A stretch of 64,000 nt of DNA, from the NCBI GenBank assembly GCA_012295275.1, contig CM022674.1, positions 11,341,528 through 11,405,527 on the forward strand, given 5' to 3'. Below, one piece after another: positions 18,552 through 31,790 of the stretch (positions are counted from its first letter, which is position 1; each line of letters begins with the position of its first letter). The stretch is from Chrysomallon squamiferum. Lineage: Eukaryota > Mollusca > Gastropoda > Neomphalida > Peltospiridae. The notes beneath the pieces were generated by a model. That model made no database searches, was not told the origin of the DNA, and saw only the letters and a list, made by a program, of their open reading frames with translations. Made by a program: the position numbers and the translations under genes.

Positions 18552-18731
18552 ATAGTATTGTTGTTGTTGTTGTTATTAAAATTATAATAATTATTGTTTT
18601 TTATCATAATGATGATGATAACGAGGACGATGATAATGATGATGATGATAATAATAATAATAATAATAATAATAGTAGTAGAAGTAGTACTAGCAGTATT
18701 AGTAATATTAAAAGTAGATATTCTTCTTCTT

Positions 18732-18762
<31 letters not shown>

Positions 18763-18808
18763 TTATTATACTTGATATCCGCGTACCACAACTTTTTAAT
18801 CATCTATT

Positions 18809-18841
<33 letters not shown>

Positions 18842-19082
18842 TTTTTCTTCCTCTTCTTCTTTTTTTCTTGTTGTTGTTGTTTTGTTGTTATTATTATTAA
18901 TATTATTATTATTTTAATGTTTTTTTAATTCAAATTTATTAAAGATCTGTTCAAGATATATTCCTAAAGTAAGAGTTAAATTTTTTCACATTAAAGTTGT
19001 TTTTGCTGTTGTTGTAGTAGAGTCAGTCGTCGTCGTTGTTGTTCATCATAATCATCATCGTATACTATCATGTTATTATTAA

Positions 19083-19136
<54 letters not shown>

Positions 19137-19544
19137 CGTATAGCTTCGAACTGTATTTTTCTTCTTCTTCTTCTTGTTTTTTAATTATTATTATGATTGT
19201 TGTTGTTGATATTGTTTATATTGCAACCATTCCTAGTATTACTATATAATTTTCTATTTTGTGTTAGATCTAAAATGTAGGTACACTTGTATGTATAAAT
19301 AATAATACGATAAGTAACAGTCACTTTTTATACAGTGGCCTGAAAAAATACTTCTACTACTACTACTAAAATTACTGCTGCACTACTACCTTTACTACCT
19401 ACTAATAACAACAACAGCAATCACAACAACAACACTGATGCTAATAATAACAATAATAATGACTAGAATAACAATAGCAATAACAACAACAACAACAACA
19501 ACAACAATAATAATAATAATAATAATAATAACAATAATAATCTC

Positions 19545-19616
<72 letters not shown>

Positions 19617-19640
19617 GTCTCACTTTGTCAGTAATACAAA
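17166..19640. other. Microsatellite-dominated intergenic stretch
   Basis: Poly(A) at 17204-17235, TTTA at 17328-17366, TATATA at 17695-17760, and poly(T) at 18156-18183. Triplet fields (ATT, AGT, GTT, GAT, TTC) lie at 18450-18775, ATT at 19085-19136, and CAA/AAT at 19480-19616. No gene seen. Confidence 0.7.
18450..18775. repeat. Mosaic trinucleotide array
   Basis: Successive ATT, AGT, GTT, GAT, AAT, AGT and TTC blocks with sharp boundaries; each block looks derived from its neighbour by one base change. Confidence 0.85.
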
Positions 19641-19758
19641 CAGCTTCTGTGTTTGCTGAATATTTTTAATCTCACAGGATCAGAGCTCGGTTCGTCCCTA
19701 ACACATGGAGGAGATAAAGGTGAGAAGAAGAATGACAATAAACTGGACATCTTCACCT

Positions 19759-19940
19759 TTCCCAGGACATCAGATGACCTTTCTTGACCACCGACTTGAC
19801 CAGTGGTTTGAATAGATGGACCGAGGAAACACCGTTGAGATAGAAACGACCAGTGTTACGTCCATTTCTAAAGGATGACCCTAAAGGACGGATAACAGTT
19901 CTCAGTTGACCCAGAAAGCTTCAGGTTGTCAGAGGACCTT
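19759..19940 (+). repeat. Candidate dispersed repeat, copy C
   Basis: TTCCCAGGACA at 19759, then GACCTTTCTTGACCACC as in copy B. The second block AGGATGACCCTAAAGGA is at 19872, 113 bp after the start. Confidence 0.5.
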
Positions 19941-20099
19941 TTAGTTACTCGTCATTTGTCGTTGTCGCCGTTGTTATTGTTAATGTTGTTGTTTTAATTA
20001 TTTGTAACAGTCACCGTCTATTTATTATCATCATTACCGTCATCATCATCGAAGTCATCATTATTATAATCATCTACATTTAAGTATTAGAGGCCTAAC

Positions 20100-20370
20100 A
20101 ATAATAACAGCATCAAAATATTACTGCGCTGCTACTACTACTACCACAACTGCTACTATTACTGCTACTACTACTACTAATAATAATAACAATAGTAGTA
20201 GTAGTAATAATAGTAATAACTGTAGTAATAATAGTAGTAGTAATTGTAGTAGTAGTAGTAGTAGCAGTAGTAGTATTAGTAACAATAACTACAACAACAA
20301 TAGCAACAACAGCAACAACAATAACAACAACAGTAATAATAATAACAATAATACTAATACAAACATTATT
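20100..20370. repeat. Imperfect trinucleotide field (CTA/AGT/CAA/AAT)
   Basis: Short interleaved triplet blocks over 270 bp. Non-coding low complexity. Confidence 0.8.
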
Positions 20371-21169
20371 ACCGAACAGACAAGACAGTTGAATGATTTG
20401 TTCGTCTAAAGCACAGAAAGAAGCTGTAACTCTTTCACTGTACTGAAAAACAGTGAATCACTTGTAGACGAATTATTGTCAAATTAGACTCATCTGGGAG
20501 ATTGCTTTAATAACACTGGATGAGTCAAACAAACAAAAAACAGTTTTAATTGTTTTTAATGTACAAGATAAAAAGACTGGAAAGATTACTGTACCCATTA
20601 ACAAGCTGAAATATCAGATTGGTGACCTGAATATATTGTTATAATAAGATATTATCTGACTGTTTATCTGTCTGTCTGTGTGTGCCTCGCTATTTTTCAC
20701 ACTCACAAACACACTCAATCACCAAAGCGATATTTCTTTGTCATCTGTCCTGTGTTATTTCTCAGTTTTACTTTGTCTCTTTTTCTGTTTTTCCTTTTTC
20801 TTGTTTTGTATCCATTCGATGTTTTCTTTTTTCTTTCTTTCTCTGTCTCATTATCTCTCTCTCTTTCTCTCTGAATATATGTATGTGTGTCTGTCTGTGT
20901 ATGCATCATTATTATTATTGTTATTGTCATTGTTTTATATCAGTCTCATCATTATAACGTTCGGCAACGTCATTATTTTTAAAATTATCTCTGTAAATAC
21001 CTATAATTTCATCATCATCATCATTATCATCATCATCACAATCGCTTTCTTCTTCTTTACTTCGTCTTTTTGTCCTATACATTTTCTATATAAATTCAGC
21101 GATTAAAAAAAAAAATCTCAAAGATCATTTTTCTTTTTGTGTTTTTTATATCATTTTTCAGCCTTTCTC

Positions 21170-21560
21170 CACTGCCTGCCTTTCATCGGTCATTCAACAA
21201 CAACGACACAAAATGTACTCCTGAGAGATTACAAAGATTAAGAAATTCTACAGCATCATCTTCTCTTTGCGAATCTGGGTTCATCGCCCACATCAAGGAT
21301 GCCATTACTCACGGGATTATGGAGACTGGATTGCAAACTGCTATGTTTTCGACCAGACCGTCTTCTCGTCAATGGTGTCGCCGTTGTTCCCATGACACGT
21401 TCGGCCCCGTCAGCGACCACGCGACTCGCACACAATGGGATGGGAGACAAGTAGCCACTTCCACAGCGACGTCACACACCAGGTTCGAGTGGGTCTGAAT
21501 CGTCGAGGGCAACGCTTGAGAAAACACTGTCATTATGTTTCCACAGTTTTTGCTCGTTCA
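21170..21560. promoter_or_regulatory. Complex block, candidate regulatory DNA
   Basis: Non-repetitive sequence with CpGs, containing CCCATGACACGTTCGG, AGCGACCACGCGACTCG and CGACGTCACACACC. Open frames on both strands (21139-21498 plus, 21256-21450 minus) have no recognisable domain. Confidence 0.35.
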
Positions 21561-21838
21561 CGCCATTTCTCATTTTTGTCTTTGACTTTTAAAAAAAAAA
21601 AAAAAAATTATTTGTTTAGTTTTTTCATTTCGTTTTTATTCATTGATTTTATTTCTTTTCTTTTCTTTCTTTCTTTCGTTTTCTTTTCTTTCTATGTTGT
21701 GGTGCTTTTTTTTTCTCTGTCTTTCTTACTTTCTTTAGCTGGATTGTCTAATATTAATGATTTTTTAAATTATTTTTATTTCGATTCTTTATTTTAAAAA
21801 TAAAGATAAAGATTCCGCTGTTATATAAATTTACAGTC

Positions 21839-21895
<57 letters not shown>

Positions 21896-22530
21896 TGGCA
21901 ATAAAAATTAAACGAATACTCAACAAAATGATCTTAAGCAAACCAGCTATTTCAAAAAATTAAAAAAAAAAAAAAAAAAAAAAAGAATTAAAAAAAAAAC
22001 AAATGATAATAATAAAAAAAACTGACGGGGTAAAAAACTCTTTGTTTTTGCTTGTGGTAATAGTTATCTTAATAAAACAGAGACATATTTTAAAAACGAC
22101 AGACAAAGGTAATAAAATTACCTCTGACGAAACAGGCAGGTGTGTTTTTTACCTGGAGCCGCGATTATCTAAGATGTCTTTTTAATGCGACATCCTGCAT
22201 CCCTTCATCCGTGAAGACGTAATGACTTTGTGGGGGGAGACGCGTAGAGGAGGGGGCTGGGGAAGAGAGACACTTAGAGTTAAAAAAGTAATCAGGATGT
22301 ACCCTGAAAATGAAAGATAGCATTGGGAAAATTAATACTTTAAATACATTTGAAAATGAAACCAAAATATTTTAATTACAAAGATAAAGATATTATTCAA
22401 AGAACATTTAAAGAATAATGATGTGAGTGATATCAATTATGAAATAAATAAATAAATAAATAGTAGTAGTAGTAGTAATAATAATAATAAATATAATAAA
22501 TATATAATAATAATAACAATAATATTAATC

Positions 22531-22532
<2 letters not shown>

Positions 22533-22583
<51 letters not shown>

Positions 22584-22624
22584 TATTATTATTATTATTA
22601 TTATTATTATGGTTATTATTATTT
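22533..22624. repeat. (AAT)n-(ATT)n inverted microsatellite
   Basis: About 16 AAT units run directly into about 11 ATT units, so the strand can fold into a long A/T hairpin. Confidence 0.92.
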
Positions 22625-22728
22625 AAATTTTTCAGTCGACTGACACTGATGTGCTATCTGTCTATTAAAAGATAATTGTTATTTTTTTCGGAGCAGTCAG
22701 TCAGCTGTCAGTCTAATGATTTCACCTG

Positions 22729-22911
22729 CAGGGGGTAACAAAAAAAAAAAAAACGGTTCTAAGGGGGTGCATTGGCCCCAAACATCAAATTTTTGCTGAC
22801 CGATTTTTTTCAGTTACATTTTTAATATCAAACTCACATTCTCTATAAGTTTTATTGTCTGTATTTCATGTTGTAAACCCACCTTTTTTTTAAGTCTTGG
22901 ATCCGCCCCTG
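22729..22911. mobile_element. Possible MITE fragment with CAGGGG ends
   Basis: Begins CAGGGGGTAAC and ends GGATCCGCCCCTG, whose reverse complement also begins CAGGGG. The end word is shared with 58573-58584. CAGGGGCGGATC ends are typical, as I recall, of non-autonomous hAT-like elements. No clear 8-bp target duplication, so confidence is low. Confidence 0.3.
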
Positions 22912-22959
22912 GGCAGGATGGCTTGGAGGGACTCGGACTAGAACTGACACCTGTCTGGA

Positions 22960-23500
22960 GAGATATAATAAAAATAATTATTGTGTTATGTCGACTGGGG
23001 ATTTTCTGTCCACGCTTGTTTTTCTTAGAGATTTAGAGAAGTGATTACAACCGTCATGTGATGAATCTTAGACTAATGATAACAGAGAACAAAGGCGGGG
23101 GAGGGAGGAAAAGTGAAACTAAAATACGGAGAAGAAAGAATAAATGGAAGGCAGAAGGAAGAAACAAAAGATAAAATAGGAAAATTTATGAAATGAAAGA
23201 AAAAATGTAAATAATAATAATTTAAAAAAATTAATAAAAAAATTAATAATAGATAACTAAATAAAAATTAAGAAAATGAATGAAAAGATGAAGAAAAGAC
23301 GAAAAATGAACGAAGAAAGAATGAAGAAAAAGAGAAATTTACAAATATGAGGAGAAAAAGGAAACACAAAAATGAATAAAAACGAAAAGAAAAAAGATTA
23401 AGAGCAAAAGAAAAACGAAAGAATAAATAAATAAATAAATAAATAAATAAAATTTATTAAAGAATATTAAAGAATAAAACGATAAGAAAAAAAAACAAAA
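22960..23500. other. A-rich intergenic stretch
   Basis: Purine-rich (GAAAGAA, AATAAATAA) sequence with no gene. Confidence 0.7.
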
Positions 23501-23720
23501 CAAACAAAGATGTCAACGTCGGTCAAACTACTCTGACATTGCGATCACGTGGAGGTCACGTGTCACAACAGTGTCACAAGCAGTTTTGTGTCTTCGGCGC
23601 TAAAGAGCTCTCGCTCACAAAGACACCGTTTCGCAGTTTTTGTCATTTTTGAAGACGTAAAAAGATAACTCTTTGTTGCGAACGTCTATTTTGGTACCTG
23701 GATTTTTTCCTCTTTATTTT
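23500..23720. promoter_or_regulatory. Candidate element with two CACGTG E-boxes
   Basis: CACGTG at 23546 and again at 23557, 11 bp apart and thus on the same face of the helix. Surrounded by unique sequence with repeated GTCACA words. Confidence 0.35.
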
Positions 23721-24159
23721 CTGTGACTTTCATTGTCTAGTCAGCGCGGGGGCAGATGGCTTCTTTTTTTTTTCTTTTTTTTTCATCTTTGTTCTTTACC
23801 TGCAGCTGCGATCTTGTAATATGTATTACCGATGGTAGCTTAATGTCGGGTGAATTTTTTTTTTTTAAATTAAATTCTCTTTGTTATCATTATCAGTCTG
23901 ACAGAATTATTTTATGTTTTGTTTTGGGTTTTTCAAGGTTATGCACTAATTTTATTTATTTATTTATTTATTTATTTATTCATTAATTTATTTATTAATT
24001 TACATATTAGTTGTTGACTTTCAAAAATTTCATTTATAATGTAAAGATTCATAAAAGTAAATCAGAAAGTGTGACCTAAATATGCAAGATGTATATCAAA
24101 GGTAATAGAAACTATTTATGTAATTAAATTATAGAACGGTTCAGTATGGAACGAAATAA

Positions 24160-24520
24160 CAACCATAACATTGATGATGATGATGATGAACAACAGCAGC
24201 AGCAACAACAACATCTGTAATAAACAGCAATGTTTACTTTTATTGTAATAATTACTACTACTAACTCCACAACTATTACTACTGCTGTTGTTGCTGCTGC
24301 TGCTGTTATTGCTGCTGCTGCTAGTACAGCTACTATTTGTTATGATTACAACTAATTAACACTGCGTCTAATAATAATACAAATATATTACTACTAGCTA
24401 CAACTACGAACAACAACTACCACTGATAATAATAATAACGTATATATTACTACTACTACTACTACTTCTACTACTACTAATAATAATAATAATAAAGCGA
24501 TGATGATGATGATGATGATG
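24160..24520. repeat. Imperfect trinucleotide field (GAT/CTG/CTA)
   Basis: Interleaved GAT, CAG/CTG, CTA and AAT triplets, including a (GAT) run at 24499-24524. Confidence 0.8.
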
Positions 24521-24639
24521 ATGTCAATAAAGATAAAACTATTTCAACAATAACCTTAAGTGACCTTCCTCCCACTTGTAAAAAGATGAACAAAAGGATG
24601 TTTAGAGTTTATTCTTTTTATTATTGTCGCTCAGTTTTT

Positions 24640-25030
24640 TTTTTCTCCTGTCACAATACAGATAAGTCGGCGTCATCAGCAGCATCCTTCAAGCAAAAAC
24701 ATGTTTTCCGCATCGCCACGTTTGTTTTCGTTGCAGATTTCGTAAATTCCTCCATTGTGATGCCTGTCCACTTGGCCGCTTGCACAGATAAGAGCATGGG
24801 GATTGTAACAGCGTAATCGCTACTCATCTCCACCCCGAGACAGCGGCATTTGTGTAGCATTATCTTCATTATCTCCCTTGAAAGGGGAGACAAGTGCTGG
24901 AGAGATGAGTAGGCGAAGACAAGGTTGTTTTTGTTGTAGATGATTCGTTTGTTTTTGTTGGAGGATTAGAAGACGGGGCCTATTCGCATCAGTGTCGGGT
25001 TTACGGCTGCGTCGCAAGACAGAAAACAGT
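24640..25030. promoter_or_regulatory. Complex block, candidate regulatory DNA
   Basis: Unique sequence with GC well above the surroundings, a CACAGATAAGAGC GATA-type word, and the TTATCTCCCTT word at 24869-24879. Overlapping open frames on both strands have no domain signature. Confidence 0.35.
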
Positions 25031-26330
25031 TCCTTACTGGGAATAAGTTAATACTGAAGACGTTCTGTGCAGATCTTTTGTGAATAAATAGTCAATGAAT
25101 AATAATTATATACGAAATTATACCTAAAACGTTATCGGTATATGGTTTCTTAGTGAATAAAGAGCCAGTGAATAAATTAATGAATAATTTAGATATGTAG
25201 GTCGTTTTTATAAACAAACTGAACATGATCTAGAGATTTTTATGAATGAAGTAATTAATAATTAAGTTGCTCATGTATAAGGGGGAAAAAAATAAAAAAT
25301 TAAAAAGTTTATTAAATTCCAAATGTATCCATTAGTTTTTATGTGAATAGAGATTTTATTTATCTCTTTTCTATGAATAAACAATGAATAACTTGTACGT
25401 TGTTCGGCAGCTCTTGCGAGTAAAGAACATGAATAAATAAATGAATAGATTAGACACATATGAAATATAAGTCGCTGAATCTGTAAAATCAGTAAAATAT
25501 GAATAATTTAATTTTTAATTTGTTTTGGACTTCTGTGAGTAAAGTGCAAATAAATATTGCAAATTTTCTTAATACATTTTCTTAATTTTCATTTGTTAAT
25601 AATAATAGATGAATGTCTACTGAAAATATTACTGATTGTTTGTGAATAATTAATTTTCAATTAACAAAATTATTTTGATACTGACGAATTCTGTTGGTTT
25701 TTTTTTTTTTTGTTTGTTTTGTTTTATTATTATTATTATTAATCACGGATCACATTTAATGCAGACAACGATCTATAGCTCTTTATTATTGCCATCATCA
25801 TCATCATTATCATCATCATCATCATCAACATCATTAGTATTAATCTTATATGTCATCTTGCTATGACCAGAAATGTAAGAAAATTAACAAATAAATTACT
25901 AAATGACTTAATTCCTATTTAACTAATAAATGCAAAATCTCACAATTACATACAAAAATATATTTCACTTTCGTTTAACATTCTTTGTTTTATCAAAATT
26001 AAACGTGAGCAGTTCTGAAAGCGTCTCTCATTGTTCACGCAACCTCAAACCAGCCAATCAAATTAGCCGTAACAACGACGTGTAGAGTAAAACTGTTTAT
26101 TATTATTTTGACTGGCAGTCTGGAGTTAAAATGTCAGTGTATTTATGTGTAATGATAGATAAGAGTGTAGATGTGTGACAACACTGCCAGATGACGTATT
26201 TTGCTCACCAAGGGATGGTAATTTGAAAAATGAATCATGACAATTATGGGATGAGTCAGCTTGGTGTTGTGTTTGTAATATTATAGAGAACATTTTGTCA
26301 AATTGTTTTAAGTTGGTTTAGAGTGAGTTT
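25031..26330. other. AT-rich intergenic, no gene seen
   Basis: Mostly A/T-rich with many GAATAAA-like words at 25080-25450, a TCATCA run at 25795-25830, and a less repetitive patch at 26010-26260. Confidence 0.6.
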
Positions 26331-26442
26331 ATTGTGTGTGCGTTTGACCTCACCTTACAGTACGTTCAGCTAATAGCTGGTTTTTTTTTTCAGTTTTTTT
26401 TTCTATACTGTTCTGTCTGTGAGGTTCTTTCTTTTTGTTTCA

Positions 26443-26523
26443 TCTCTCTCTCTCTCTCTCTCTCTCTCTTCTATACATCTCTCTCTCGAACAGACATATA
26501 TTTCTATCTCTGTCTCTCTCTAT

Positions 26524-26596
<73 letters not shown>
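26443..26596. repeat. (CT)n microsatellite, interrupted
   Basis: Two CT runs separated by a short unique spacer near 26470-26530. Confidence 0.95.
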
Positions 26597-26599
<3 letters not shown>

Positions 26600-26753
26600 C
26601 TCTCTTCTGTACGTATGTGTCTCTTTCTCAGTATTTCTTCATTCTCCTATAACAAATTTAACAGTGTTAAAGATCTGCAATAAACGAAATACTAATGTTT
26701 ACAGGTGTCTGCAGACACAGGTTTCGCTCATGTCGCATGCACAGAGGTCAGGC

Positions 26754-26860
26754 TTCCCAGGACACTGGCTGAACTGTGACCACTGGACAGTAATGAAACG
26801 GACAGAAGCAATGACCCATCTACACACTTGTCCAGACTGCAGTGGCTCGAAATAAAACAG
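26754..26860 (+). repeat. Candidate dispersed repeat, partial copy D
   Basis: TTCCCAGGACACTGGCT is identical over 17 bases to the start of copy A, followed by TGACCACTGGACAG. The second block is weak (CAATGACCCATC). Confidence 0.45.
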
Positions 26861-27236
26861 GTGTGAATGTTAATGCATTGGAATCAATTTGTTTGAGTAA
26901 AATCTTAACGAGTTGGAGTAAGGAATATTTTAACACATTCAGACTGACGCTAAATCAGATGTACCCTATACAACAGTTAAATTAATATCACAGAAGGAGA
27001 TGAATGTAAATAAGACACACAACAAAAAATCCACATCTGGACGCTAATTAATGAAATTGTTTAATTTATATTTCGTTTGGTGGGTTGCTTTAACACAGAT
27101 ATTTATTTAATTGAAAATACATGTGTTCAGATTAATGGAACTAGATTTAAGCAGGAAGTTTCAAACATTTTAAAAATTAAAATGCTTCTGTTTGCAAATG
27201 TGAACATATGCTAAAAAAAAAAAAAAAAAAAAATAA

Positions 27237-27267
<31 letters not shown>

Positions 27268-28407
27268 TTTAATTAAATTTTATAAATTCAAAACTGTATA
27301 ATTCAGAAGTTAATTGGACGGTTAAATGGAAAAGTTTCAATAAAGTTTATTTTTCCAGCCGATTTATTTATTTTGTATACTGTATTTTTGTTTTTGGTTT
27401 GTTGTTCTGTATGTCTCTGTATTACATTTCGTATTAATTAGAAATAATAATAATAATTATTAATACTTTATTTTTATTTTATTTGGATGTAAGATGTATG
27501 ATAACAACACTTATTACATAATTTAATAATAATAACAACAACAACAACAACAACAACTATAGTAAGAAGAACAGTAGTATTAATAGGTTTTAATAAGTAT
27601 GCACAAAAAAACAATAGATCAAACAAATAAATAAATAAACAAACGAATAAATAAAAAAATAAAAAATTGAGCAAACAAATAGACAAATAAATGAGTAAAT
27701 AAACAAACAATGAATGAAAAAATAAATAAATGAATGAATAAATAAATAAATATACGAGAAATAAATAAATCTCTGCCAACAGATATGGTTTCATCATCTT
27801 ATTTCTTCAGCAGTATGACCATTACATCTTTCGTTAATCATTGTAATTACTATAAGATTGATACAAAAACAATAGCTAATCACTGACTGTTTTATGAGGG
27901 TAAGTACACAGATTACAGAATTCACGTTCAAACACATACCCGTAGTCGAATCTGTCAGAATGAAAAAGGTTACTTTTATTACGTCTAACACAAAGAAAAG
28001 GAAACAGGATGCGATAACATTATGTCTAAATTAGAAAACGTTTTTCAGAGATCTCTTGACAAAATGGTATTTAATATTTCACTTTCTCCTTTTATCAAAC
28101 GGATTCTTCTGACACAGCAAGTTTTAGTTCTTAATAAACGAGAGAGGGTGACAGTAAGAGAGAGAGAGAGAGTAAATGAATGGATACACTTTTAAACAAA
28201 ACTATAACAAATTTCCTTAGGTGAACCTTTCTGCTATATTATTTTACTGTTTGGTTTCACTTTATTTTCAAACACTAAGATTATTCATTTTATTTTATTC
28301 GTTTCTATGTTATTATTTTCATAATTACTTTCATAATTAAGTTAATTGTGTTCGTTCTGTTCTGAATTTCATTTTCTTTTGTAATTATTTTAAAAATAAC
28401 TTTTAAC

Positions 28408-28439
<32 letters not shown>

Positions 28440-28760
28440 ATTATTAATAATCTCTGTGTGTATATATATATATATATATCGTTTTGAATTGAACAATTAT
28501 TCAAAGTTGAAGCTTCGCTTAAAGATAAAACATAATTAACAAAGAAGTCGTTGATTAAATCAATGTAGATGAAATGTGAACATCCTTGCTCATGAAAACC
28601 AAAATTAATGTTTCACCAATTTTTAATACCCTAATTTCATGTCAAAAAAAAAAAAATAAAAGAAAAAAAAACTGAGGATTCGAAGATCTGGATTTTATTT
28701 ATTTATTTATTTATTTATTTGTTTATTTATTTATTTATTTATTTATATTCCTGCAATCAT
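26861..28760. other. AT-rich intergenic, no gene seen
   Basis: Includes poly(A)-(AAT) at 27214-27265, AAATA/CAAAT runs at 27620-27760, ATT at 28410-28450 and TTTA at 28690-28745. Confidence 0.65.
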
Positions 28761-28769
28761 TTCACTCCT

Positions 28770-29260
28770 TTATCAGAAGAAATGCACTCTCTCCCCTCTT
28801 TTGATTAAAACAATTTTCTGGATTCGCGCTTGTTTCACTTTACCGGACTTGACGAAACGAGTTCGGTTTTTACCTGCTTTTTCATTTTGCTTGGAGACAT
28901 TTCCGAACCACCGTCCTAGCATCAAAGTCTGATACGATTCATGTCCATTTCTTTTATTATCTTAAACATCTTGTATTCCTCGCCCGTCTCTTTATAAATC
29001 CTTTTTCTATGTGCGCGGCGCCATTCACGGTTTGTATAAAAACAAAACTCGTCAAACACACGGATAGGGATTTGAAATGGAAATTGTCATTAATTGTACT
29101 GCTGGGATACGAATGTCACGTGAATACGAAACTTATCAGACAGTGTCTGGCGGTGAAATAGACATCGCACGTGCGATTCCTGGTCGTGTCTGTTGCTTGT
29201 CTACTATCTGCAGTGGACGACAGGCAAGTCGGAATTAAAACAGAATATATAACTGATAGA
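28770..29260. promoter_or_regulatory. Complex block with 14-bp CACGTG palindrome
   Basis: Unique, CpG-bearing sequence. ATCGCACGTGCGAT at 29164-29177 is a perfect 14-bp palindrome around an E-box. Also GTGCGCGGCGCCATTCACGG near 29010. No reading frame is convincing. Confidence 0.4.
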
Positions 29261-29799
29261 GAGAAACAGAGGACAGAGCAATTGTTTTCAAATGTCCTGC
29301 GTTTTGTGTATTGTAGACAGCTGTATGTAGTACAGTTTGATATATAGCTAGCATTTACTATTCTATTTTTAACACATGTAAATAATGATTATGCTAACTT
29401 ACATACAAAGAGTTCAGAGCGTACACGCATATACATACAAACACACACATATATATATGTGTATCCATACGTACATAGAAATATGTATATTTATTATTTA
29501 TATTTTCAAAATACATTTTACTCTTTTCTCCTTCTTTATTTATTTATTTGTTGTTTTGTTTTCATTTGTTGCTTTTTTCTTTTTTCTTTTTAGCATTACT
29601 TCTTACTAAATTGTTAATATATTTAATAATAACACAATCAGAACATTTTAAAACGATATACAGACTTAACTATAATAACTGTTATAGATAACTGTGTATA
29701 TCGTTTTGAAACGTTCTGATTTACCTTTTTATTTTTATTTTTTTTTTTTTTCTTCGTCTTTCCAAAAATGTCAGAAAAATTGCCTAACTGTACTTCTTC

Positions 29800-30250
29800 A
29801 AAAACCAAGTTATTTCTTTTGTGTATTGTTTTAAACCTACGTAACAGACGCATGACGTCATCACCTTTGTTTGACGTAGACACCTCGGGAATTTCGACTG
29901 ATTTCATCTACAATAATATTTATTATCTTCGAAACATCTCGTCATTGAGCCTCAGAAGAAGACGTCAGCTAACAGTCGAAAGAAGCGTTACATCTTTGTG
30001 AATCCTTGTCTACCAGCCACGCAGCCAATCGCTGTCACTGTTACGTCGTAACCAATAACAGCAAAGCTTTGATGAATGGGCGCGATCCTGTTACGTCATA
30101 GTGGACAAAAGAACGGTCCAAGGGGCCGACTGACAAGATTTTGGCTATTGTCGAATCTCCTGTCTTAATAAGGATACTGTCGCGGTATGTGACAACAACC
30201 ACCCTCTCGTAAATTCCTCCTTTTGTGCGAATACCTCCAGCTATTTTCTT
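29800..30250. promoter_or_regulatory. Complex block, candidate regulatory DNA
   Basis: Unique sequence with TGACGTCA (29853-29860), TTACGTCG and TTACGTCA CRE-like words and a CCAATC/CCAATA pair near 30027-30055. Open frames on both strands are overlapping and uninformative. Confidence 0.4.
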
Positions 30251-30519
30251 TTTTGATCACTTCAAGAATAGGCACAAAATGCTTCATTATTAAACGGGAA
30301 AAAAGAAGGTAAATTAACACAATGGTCTTTATTTGTGTGTTTATCGTATAACTAGGCAGATTAAACCATAAAATCCCGTTTGGAATGCATCTTGAACCTT
30401 GTGGCAGAAGACATTTTGAATTCCAGTAATTAAGAATGAAGACAAAATGTTTCTGTCGTTAATTTTGTTTTGTTTTCAGGAGGTTCGGATTATTTATTAT
30501 TTATTTATTTATTTATTTA

Positions 30520-30550
<31 letters not shown>

Positions 30551-31705
30551 TCGTGAAAGCCTGCTTATTAACATACTTATCAGTTTATTTAACAAATATT
30601 TTTTTTAGCATTATTTTGTTTTATTTTATTTTGTGTTATTTTGTTTTATTTTTATTTTGTTTTATTTGATTTTGTTTTATTTTATTTTTTATTTATTTAT
30701 TCGTAAGCAATATAAAGAAAGTTCACTCGTGTTATTTAAGTTTTTCTTTTTTTTTTTTTTTTTTTTTATCGCTGTAATGAACATTTTTTACATTAATGCT
30801 TCATTTATTTTTTTTTTAAATTCTTTTTTTCTTATTCCCTCGGCTTTCTTAACAGATTCAAGTCTGAAGTTTCTACATGTTTGTACTTGTTTTAAAAGTA
30901 ATCAGCGGGTTTTATCTGAAGTACAGAGAATAAGAAAGGAGAAGCAAACAGAATAAAATGTAAATGTGTTTTTTCCCCGTAGTTTTCTTACAATTTTCTC
31001 TTTATGTGCTTTTATATTACTGCTTTTTACTTTTGTTTGTGTATGTGTGTGTATGTGTATGTATGTATGTGTGTTGGTATGTATGCATATATGTATGTAT
31101 GAGTATATATATGTGTGTGTGTGTGCGTACGTTTTGAATCCTTGCGTATGTGTTTATAAGTGTCTGTGTTTATTGGTTTGTATGTATGTATGTTCGGCTA
31201 TACGTATGTATTTTTGTCTATCTTTATGTGTGCATGTCTGTGTATGTTCTCGTATGTACGTATGTACGTATGTACGTATATAATTATGTACGCATGAAAA
31301 TTTGTTATACAGCAGTTATCTACATTCACCCGCTCATGAAGATACTCTTGTCAAATGACAGCAACGTGTCTTTTTTGTACAGTTTCCCATACATATTCAT
31401 GGATATACACATATAAACAGATATACGCAGATATACTCACAAAAAAAAGGAAAAAAACAAAAACAACATATCAACTTCATTTTTTAAATACATGCAAAAA
31501 GGAAGACTTCATTAATATCAGTTTTAATTTTTTAAAGTAATAATAATAATAGTAAATTGCTCTGATCTACACCCCTTCCCCAGTCTTATAATTATCACAC
31601 CTATGTGACATATTGCTTCAAGTCACAAAAGTCATGCATGTGATTCTAAACGTAAATATTTTGTCACTTCAATTCTCTGGTTCTCCATTCATCTCCAGAA
31701 TCGTT

Positions 31706-31790
31706 TAGTCTCGATTACGTAACATGGTCTCGCGGTAGTCTCGATCACACAATACGAACTCGTCTTAGTCTTGATAACAGAAGTCGTCTT
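31706..31790. repeat. 30-bp tandem repeat, about 3 copies
   Basis: The word TAGTCTCGAT or TAGTCTTGAT recurs at 31706, 31736 and 31766, exactly 30 bp apart, with diverged unit interiors. Confidence 0.75.
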
